Part shown: positions 5,912 through 6,992 of the stretch, one piece after another
Position numbering within the stretch: the first letter of the stretch is position 1
Layout of the letters: every line of letters begins with the position of its first letter
Source: Verrucomicrobiota bacterium
Lineage (GTDB): Bacteria; Verrucomicrobiota; Verrucomicrobiia; Verrucomicrobiales; DEV007
Direction: 5' to 3'
Assembly: GCA_027618625.1 (NCBI GenBank)
Contig: JAQCER010000175.1
Span: 1 to 6,992 of the forward strand
Length of the DNA: 6,992 bases
The notes under the pieces: model-generated
Database searches by the model: none
Seen by the model: the letters and a program-made list of their open reading frames with translations, nothing else
What the model was told of the DNA's origin: nothing
Made by a program: the position numbers and the translations under genes

Positions 5912-6992
5912 TCAGTCGTCGGTTTTTGGTTCAATACCTGGCGTTGTAGGATCATAGTAGAGGGGAAGGTCCATCTCGCTGGTGCCGGACTCTGTGCGTT
6001 CAGAACGCAATTGGGGATGAAGCTCTGCGGGTTCCACCAGCAGCTCATACGTTTGACCAACCTTCCGGGGAACGCCCGGTGCAGGCTTGCCATCGAGCAC
6101 TGCCCAATGCAAAACGACGATCCGCGAGTTCCGGTAAATGCCTGATTTGACATCAACGACTTCATACGTGTAGTCGACCAGTGCCCGGCGGTAGGCGTCG
6201 ATCGACTCAGGCGTCGGCAGTGGCGTTGCCTCTATCAGACGCCCCATCAGTCGCACTTTCTTCCTTCGCTCGCGTTGGCTCACTCGTTGCTGCACACCAA
6301 AGTAGTTCTCCTTCACTTCGTCCGCGGAGAAGGCGCGATCGTAAATCGCGATCCCACTCACTTCCGCCTCCCAGCCATCAGCATTCACTGGTTCTGGATC
6401 ACCGATCACGAGACTCCCGGACTTCCACCCCTGCGTGGTCTTCCTGGTCTGAGGAAAGTCGGTAAGGAAAAAGCCGTCGATGTAGAGCGAGACGATGCCT
6501 TCCCTCACTGTGATCACCAGTTGAAACGGGCGATCATTCTCAATGTGCACCGGTCCCAATGGAACATTATACTCTGCAGAATCGCCATTCTTTCCCAGAC
6601 GCAATTGCGCGGTCAAACCGTGCTGAACTCGGTAAATGCCAAAGGCGAATCCGTCCTCCATGTTGTATCCGAGAATGCGGGTGGAGAGCTTCGAAGAATC
6701 GGACCACATGCGCTCGGTGATCAAGGCCTCGATCGTCACTTCGCCACTGGCGGCACAGGCTTGTGCGATCGCCTCGCTGGAAGCCGCATCCGCGACGAAA
6801 TAGCCACCATCGATCGCCATGCTGTAACTTGAGCCGAATCTGGCCAGCCCCTTTGCCTCCACCCTACAAATGCGGCGCTCCCCATCCTTACCGGGAACCG
6901 AATTCTCAGTGCGCCCATTTTCCCATTTGAACACCAGCCCATCTTCAGAGTCAGGCCATGGGATCTTCTCTGGCTCCGGTAGCGGCTCCTCA
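5912..6992 (-). CDS. LamG (concanavalin A-like) domain protein, N-terminus beyond window edge
   Basis: The frame is open to the right edge and gives 359 visible residues. A GTG at 6934 is an internal Val (DGLVFKWENG), not a start. The visible part opens with an acidic Pro/Glu linker (EEPLPEPEKIPWPDSEDG). A LamG-type jelly-roll domain follows over roughly 6945-6290, with its usual late strands: QLVITVREGIVSLYIDG, then a GSLVIGD strand, then SGIAIYDRAFSADEVKENY. A very basic linker (QRERRKKVR, near 6270) leads to a C-terminal domain over about 6230-5915, containing YTYEVVDVKSGIYRNSRIVV and HWAVLDGKP. I recognise this only as an unnamed partner domain. LamG folds usually bind glycans or proteins outside the cytoplasm. 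Lying 10 nt upstream of the AlgX-like acetyltransferase, the protein may hold or present the polysaccharide being acetylated; that is inference. Export signals, if any, lie outside the window. Confidence 0.85.
   Translation of the reverse strand, partial: EEPLPEPEKIPWPDSEDGLVFKWENGRTENSVPGKDGERRICRVEAKGLARFGSSYSMAIDGGYFVADAASSEAIAQACAASGEVTIEALITERMWSDSSKLSTRILGYNMEDGFAFGIYRVQHGLTAQLRLGKNGDSAEYNVPLGPVHIENDRPFQLVITVREGIVSLYIDGFFLTDFPQTRKTTQGWKSGSLVIGDPEPVNADGWEAEVSGIAIYDRAFSADEVKENYFGVQQRVSQRERRKKVRLMGRLIEATPLPTPESIDAYRRALVDYTYEVVDVKSGIYRNSRIVVLHWAVLDGKPAPGVPRKVGQTYELLVEPAELHPQLRSERTESGTSEMDLPLYYDPTTPGIEPKTDD

Noticed and set aside
5902..6165. 88-residue N-terminal extension of the AlgX-like protein from the ATG at 6165
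   Set aside because: It lies over the LamG gene's C-terminal domain, and the signal peptide begins only at the ATG at 5901.
6334..6350. Inverted repeat CGCGAT / ATCGCG in the LamG gene
   Set aside because: It is a short 6-bp stem within the conserved IAIYDRAF coding region, explained by codon choice.

Overview
The window carries six protein-coding genes, two of them cut by the window edges. It contains no RNA gene, transposon, CRISPR array or phage gene that I can see. The best guess for the source is a member of the Verrucomicrobiota (Opitutales/Puniceicoccales-like), with Planctomycetota as the alternative. This rests on remembered family resemblance: the small secreted protein with an 'ESDGVIVKHSKGIAKIPF' module, the uncharacterised Trp/Arg-rich protein at 2292, and a LamG protein paired with an AlgX-like acetyltransferase. 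No search was possible. Base composition looks moderately GC-rich, and none of the five visible start sites has a convincing Shine-Dalgarno sequence.

Layout, left to right. Positions 1-2188 (minus) hold most of a secreted S9B dipeptidyl peptidase IV-like enzyme, cut at its C-terminus by the left edge. A 103-bp divergent spacer separates it from an uncharacterised protein (2292-2999, plus). The 3' end of that gene overlaps convergently, by 134 bp, with a small secreted protein (2866-3570, minus) that has a Cys/Tyr-rich tail. A 146-bp divergent spacer holds a perfect -35 box placed so that the secreted protein's mRNA could be leaderless. Next is a TraB/GumN (Tiki-like) family protein (3717-4856, plus), whose signal peptide is encoded by a 12-bp minisatellite. 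Its stop overlaps by 17 bp the convergent end of an AlgX/AlgJ-like SGNH O-acetyltransferase (4840-5901, minus). That gene lies 10 nt downstream of a LamG-domain protein (5912 to the right edge, minus, N-terminus missing).

Functionally, the only clear operon is the LamG gene followed by the AlgX-like gene, read right to left. It is probably the end of a polysaccharide O-acetylation cluster, and a membrane-bound O-acyltransferase (MBOAT/AlgI-like) would be expected beyond the right edge. Four gene products show N-terminal export signals (DPP-IV-like, Cys/Tyr-rich, TraB-like, AlgX-like), and a fifth (LamG) is inferred to be exported. The region is therefore mainly about the cell envelope and periplasm. 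The remaining genes look like unrelated single units. The most unusual items are the minisatellite signal peptide, the long convergent overlap, the possible leaderless promoter and an excess of the palindrome CGATCG.
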